From positions 1 to 49,179 of IMG/VR virus record IMGVR_UViG_3300018466_000003: 49,179 nt of DNA; one strand, 5' to 3'. Below the pieces are notes generated by a model. That model was given only the letters and a program-made list of their open reading frames with translations, made no database searches and was not told the origin of the DNA. Positions 46,329-49,179 of this stretch are shown here, in pieces. The stretch's first letter is position 1. Each line of letters opens with the position of its first letter. Source of the DNA: a virus. The translations under genes and the position numbers were made by a program.

Positions 46329-46504
46329 CACCGCACTACTGCGCACAACGCGCCGCCGCAGCACTAGCCGCAGCACAAGAACGACTCACCCGCGACGCCG
46401 TCCGCGCGGACAGCGAAGCCGCACACGCACTCGTCGCCATCGCCGACTCCTGGCGGTACCTACTCGAAGCGCTCGACGACCACCCGCGCGCCACCGAACC
46501 CTAG
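46325..46504 (+). CDS. Small helical protein
   Basis: Encodes 59 aa from GTG 46325: QRAAAALAAAQERLTRDAVR then ADSEAAHALVAIADSWRYLLEALDD. A single coiled-coil-like helix. Function unknown. Confidence 0.5.
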   Translation: MTPHYCAQRAAAALAAAQERLTRDAVRADSEAAHALVAIADSWRYLLEALDDHPRATEP

Positions 46505-46532
46505 ACACCGCAACGAAAGCGCCCACCCACCC

Positions 46533-47015
46533 ATGGACGTTGACCTGAGCGCACACGAATTCGCCACCGCCGTACACGTCGGCATGATGCGCATGACCGC
46601 ATCCGCCAACAACAAGCACAACCACGCAAGCACCTACCAGCGTGGCTACCTCGAGCGGCTCGAACAAGAAGCCCTCGGCGCATGCGGAGAAATCGCGCTG
46701 TGCAAAGCCTTGGGCTACTACTGGGTGCCCAGCGTCAACACATTCCACGATGTAGCCGACGTCGGCCGAGGCATCGAAGTACGCGCCACCCGGCGCCACG
46801 ACGGACGCCTCATCGTGCGCGACAACGACCCCGTCGACCGGTGGTACGTACTCGTCACCGGCGAACCCCCGCGCCTCACCGTACGCGGCTGCATACGCGG
46901 CCACGACGCCCGGCGCAACGAATGGCAGCGCAACCCGCACGGGCACCGCGTCGCCTGGTTCGTGCCGCAGCACGCACTACGGCCACCACCGGCACAACCC
47001 GCACTCACCGCGTAG
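46533..47015 (+). CDS. Nuclease-like (PD-(D/E)XK-type) protein
   Basis: Encodes 160 aa from ATG 46533. GACGEIALCKALGYYWVPSV (Glu), TFHDVADVGRGIEVRATRRHDGRLIV (Asp, then E-V-R) and DRWYVLVTGEPPRLTVRGCIRGHDA follow the order of a restriction-endonuclease-like core with E-x-R replacing E-x-K. Similar proteins occur in many actinophages. Nuclease activity is a hypothesis. Confidence 0.5.
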   Translation: MDVDLSAHEFATAVHVGMMRMTASANNKHNHASTYQRGYLERLEQEALGACGEIALCKALGYYWVPSVNTFHDVADVGRGIEVRATRRHDGRLIVRDNDPVDRWYVLVTGEPPRLTVRGCIRGHDARRNEWQRNPHGHRVAWFVPQHALRPPPAQPALTA

Positions 47016-47038
47016 ACCGCCGCCGCTCGGGGGGCGCC

Positions 47039-47809
47039 ATGCCGACAGCACCACAAAGCCGGTGCGTCGAACCCGGCTGCACCAGCCTCACCGAACGCGG
47101 CCGGTGCGACGCACACAAAGCCCGTAAACCCGTCTCAGAGCAACGCACACGCTACGGGGGCAACTCCACCTGGGGACAAGGCTCAACCGGCCGATGGCGA
47201 CGCGTACGGGCCATACAGCTCGCCCGACACCCCGCATGCAACCGGTGCGGCGCCCCCGCCGACGAAGTCGACCACGTCATACCCCGCGCCATCGGCGGCG
47301 CCATGTACGACCCCGTCAACCACCAAAGCCTCTGCGTCGACTGCCACAGGGCCAAAACCGCACAGGAGATGGGGCGCACCTTGGCCGGACGCGCCGGACA
47401 ACCACGCACCTACCGCGTAGACAACCGCGTCATCGTCGTCACCGGCTCACCCTGCGCAGGCAAAACAACCTACGTCGCCCAACGCAAACAGCCGCTCGAC
47501 ATCGTCTTCGACTTCGACGCACTAGCACTAGCCCTAGGCGCACCCGGCGACCACGCACAACCCGCACACTTCGTGCCATTCGTCTGCGAAATGCGAGACG
47601 CGTTCCTCGCGAGGCTCACCCGCAAACACCACGCCCCCCGCGTCTGGATCATCACCACCGAGCCATCCCTAGCGGACCAACTCATTGGGGCACAACATGT
47701 TCGCGTCGAAGCCACGCGCGACGAATGCATGGCCCGCGCAGTCACAGCAGGACGACCACACAGGTGGACCGACCTCATTGACGCATGGCACACCAAACAC
47801 GGACGCTGA
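47039..47809 (+). CDS. HNH endonuclease fused to a P-loop kinase-like domain
   Basis: Encodes 256 aa from ATG 47039. Residues 8-26 form a Cys/His cluster (CVEPGCTSLTERGRCDAH). Residues ~62-115 are an HNH nuclease (CNRCGAPADEVDHVIPRAIGG then SLCVDCHRAKTAQE). Residues ~128-256 are a P-loop kinase-like domain: VIVVTGSPCAGKTTYVAQ (Walker A), IVFDFDALALAL, and RVEATRDECMARA. HNH proteins beside terminase genes help cos-type DNA packaging. The kinase fusion is unusual and its substrate is unknown. Position near the expected terminase fits a packaging role. Confidence 0.8.
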   Translation: MPTAPQSRCVEPGCTSLTERGRCDAHKARKPVSEQRTRYGGNSTWGQGSTGRWRRVRAIQLARHPACNRCGAPADEVDHVIPRAIGGAMYDPVNHQSLCVDCHRAKTAQEMGRTLAGRAGQPRTYRVDNRVIVVTGSPCAGKTTYVAQRKQPLDIVFDFDALALALGAPGDHAQPAHFVPFVCEMRDAFLARLTRKHHAPRVWIITTEPSLADQLIGAQHVRVEATRDECMARAVTAGRPHRWTDLIDAWHTKHGR

Positions 47810-47824
47810 AACGGGGCACACGCG

Positions 47825-47932
47825 ATGCTGCTGCTGATCGCAGTCCTATTCGGACTCGTCGCCTACGACGACTGGCGGCGCGGCATCCGACCCTTCGACC
47901 GCGTACGCGACGACCAGGAGACCCGCCCATGA
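47825..47932 (+). CDS. Small membrane peptide
   Basis: Encodes 35 aa from ATG 47825: MLLLIAVLFGLVAYDDWRRG then IRPFDRVRDDQETRP. One hydrophobic N-terminal helix and a basic tail. The stop overlaps the next ATG (ATGA). Function unknown. Confidence 0.5.
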   Translation: MLLLIAVLFGLVAYDDWRRGIRPFDRVRDDQETRP

Positions 47933-48165
47933 TCACCGCAAAGATCAAGTGCACCACCAAGAGCCCCACCACCGGCGACTACCAGGTGATCACGTTCAGC
48001 CCCGACTACGCCGACGGCCGCAACAAAGAATGGGCAGCAGCAACCCCCGCGCTCTCCCTCACCATGACCGTCAAGGAAAGCGCCGCCGAACACTTCACGC
48101 CCGGCGGCGCCTACACCCTCACGTTCACGCTCGACACGGAACAGTCCTCACAGGACAACGACTAG
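47929..48165 (+). CDS. Small beta-rich protein
   Basis: Encodes 78 aa from ATG 47929. Alternating strands (ITAKIKCTTKSPTTGDYQVITFSPDYADGRN; LSLTMTVKESAAEHFTPGGAYTLTFTLDTEQ) suggest a compact beta barrel. Last rightward gene before the convergent ParB-like genes. Function unknown. Confidence 0.55.
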   Translation: MITAKIKCTTKSPTTGDYQVITFSPDYADGRNKEWAAATPALSLTMTVKESAAEHFTPGGAYTLTFTLDTEQSSQDND

Positions 48166-48173
48166 CGGCGCCG

Positions 48174-48737
48174 TCACTCCTGCTCTTCCTTGCCAGGCAT
48201 GGGGACACCGTCAGCAGACCACTTGCCATCCCAGATACGTTCAGCCAGAAAGTGAGTCGTCGCAGCATCATGCGGCGACCGGTACGCGTCGAGCACCCGC
48301 AACGCATCCTCACGAGACAACCGGCGAACGCCGAGAACATCCGCCGGTGGACGACGCCGCCCGCGTGACTCGATCTGCACGAACTCATCCGACGCGTTGT
48401 GCCACACGTCCAATGTGATCGCACGATCAGCATTGATCACAGCCAACACCAAGTGACGGCCACACATGACACGGCCACGCTGATCGAACACCACGTGATG
48501 CTCCGGGTTGAACTGCCACGGCCGATCAGGATCGACCATCGCAGCCGCCAACTCACGCACACGCGGCCACGACACGAAGCGCTCCACCGGCATCCGGCGC
48601 TCCAGCTCCCGCGCCAACTCCGGCGTCAGCAACACGCCACTGTGGACGAACGCTTTGAACGGCGTCAGCCTCTCCGGAATCGGCCCCGTACAACGAGGAT
48701 CGTAGGCAATCAGCGGACCCTGCAACGGATCACTCAC
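48174..48737 (-). CDS. ParB-like protein (paralogue 1)
   Basis: Encodes 187 aa from GTG 48737, chosen for GGAGG six bases upstream. ELERRMPVERFVSWPRVRELAAAMV, then WQFNPEHHVVFDQRGRVMCGRHLVLAVINADRAITLDVWHN is a ParB/sulfiredoxin-like core with G-R-H-L replacing the usual G-Q-x-R. The end is helical. It overlaps the next upstream gene, which has the same design. Role unknown; members of this fold act as regulators, CTP-switch DNA binders, nucleases or DNA-modification partners. Confidence 0.6.
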   Translation of the reverse strand: MSDPLQGPLIAYDPRCTGPIPERLTPFKAFVHSGVLLTPELARELERRMPVERFVSWPRVRELAAAMVDPDRPWQFNPEHHVVFDQRGRVMCGRHLVLAVINADRAITLDVWHNASDEFVQIESRGRRRPPADVLGVRRLSREDALRVLDAYRSPHDAATTHFLAERIWDGKWSADGVPMPGKEEQE

Positions 48738-49179
48738 CGAAACCTCCAGCAGCGACCAGACCGTCACCCTTGACGTGCGTCACATCCGTCCACACCGCGA
48801 CACCCGACTGCACAACCGCATGCAACAAGTGCTGGCCAGACAGAGTCACGCGCGGCGGCACCCACACGCCGACCGCGTCAGCAGGCCAGTACAGCAAACC
48901 GTCCGGCGCCAACGAAACCGGATCAGGCTCGGCGATATACCCCTTGATCCGGTCCACATGCTGCTGAGACAACGGACGAGAGTTCAACCGGTACCGATCC
49001 AACAACATCGCAGCAACCGGCGGCGTGATCTTCACCCGGCCCGCGAACGGCTCACCGCGCACCAGCGACACCGCGCGGTCAACGCTTCGATCAGCAAGCC
49101 GCAGAAAGTACGCGGCCTCAACCACCGACAGTGCGACGTCAGCGCGCAGACGCAGCTGGAGCTGCCCGGCTCGTCCCGC
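48730..49179 (-). CDS. ParB-like protein (paralogue 2, 5' end outside the window)
   Basis: The frame stays open to the right edge, so the true start is not seen; the first GTG inside is at 49125. LLDRYRLNSRPLSQQHVDRIKGYIA, then YWPADAVGVWVPPRVTLSGQHLLHAVVQSGVAVWTDVTHV reproduces the ParB-like layout of the downstream gene (N-x-R near the start, G-Q-H-L, then AVVQSG). The two genes overlap by eight bases, so they are translated together and probably form a heteromeric pair. Confidence 0.6.
   Translation of the reverse strand, partial: AGRAGQLQLRLRADVALSVVEAAYFLRLADRSVDRAVSLVRGEPFAGRVKITPPVAAMLLDRYRLNSRPLSQQHVDRIKGYIAEPDPVSLAPDGLLYWPADAVGVWVPPRVTLSGQHLLHAVVQSGVAVWTDVTHVKGDGLVAAGGFGE

Overview
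The window is 49 kb of high-GC DNA from a temperate, long-tailed (siphovirus-type) bacteriophage of an actinomycete. Evidence for phage: an ordered head-tail-lysis gene block, a large serine integrase, divergent repressor/Cro-like genes and a recombination/replication block. Evidence for an actinomycete host: the high GC with GTG/TTG starts, many small zinc-cluster proteins typical of actinophages, and a host-type XRE-DUF5753/DUF397 regulatory pair. No plausible terminase gene is seen. The window opens inside the portal gene and closes inside a leftward ParB-like gene, so the missing terminase probably lies just outside. If the source genome is circular or circularly permuted, little more than the packaging genes is absent.

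Layout. 1-14.0 kb, rightward: portal end, prohead protease, major capsid protein, connector/neck/terminator genes, tail tube, frameshifted tail assembly chaperones, tape measure with a C-terminal M15 peptidase-like domain, and minor tail proteins. 14.0-16.0 kb: two holin-like membrane proteins and a GH25-LysM endolysin. 16.0-21.4 kb, leftward: about twenty tightly overlapping small genes, including a SLOG/DUF2493-like protein, several HTH and zinc proteins, a ParB-fold protein and a catalytically degenerate serine-recombinase-like protein. 21.4-22.0 kb is a 560-bp control region. 22.0-26.5 kb is an accessory regulator region: a TM protein, zinc mini-proteins, a leftward operon with XRE and winged-helix regulators, and the rightward DUF5753/DUF397 pair.

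26.7-28.8 kb holds the attP candidate, a 50-bp inverted repeat, directly before the integrase. 28.8-32.7 kb is a rightward operon of mostly unknown genes led by an excisionase-like protein behind a palindromic operator. 32.9-34.2 kb is the repressor/Cro switch. 34.2-43.4 kb is the early operon: YqaJ exonuclease, RecT annealase, a replication initiator with an embedded HNH domain and apparent origin iterons inside the gene, a RepA/DnaB-like ATPase, a PD-(D/E)XK resolvase-like protein and several zinc proteins. It closes at a strong terminator. 43.6-48.2 kb: virion-type genes (acidic protein, small structural protein, repeat-containing tail fibre), a MazG-like protein, a nuclease-like protein and an HNH-kinase fusion. 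48.2 kb to the end: two leftward ParB-like paralogues.

How it works together. The attP candidate is uninterrupted, so the sequence most likely represents the free or circular phage genome rather than an integrated prophage. Lysogeny would use the serine integrase plus the repressor at 33.3-33.8 kb. Lytic growth would run from the Cro-like gene through recombination and replication genes, then through the late structural operon. The number of separate DNA-binding regulators (at least eight) and the sequence motifs shared between distant intergenic regions suggest a layered switch. No tRNA genes, CRISPR arrays or insertion sequences were recognised.
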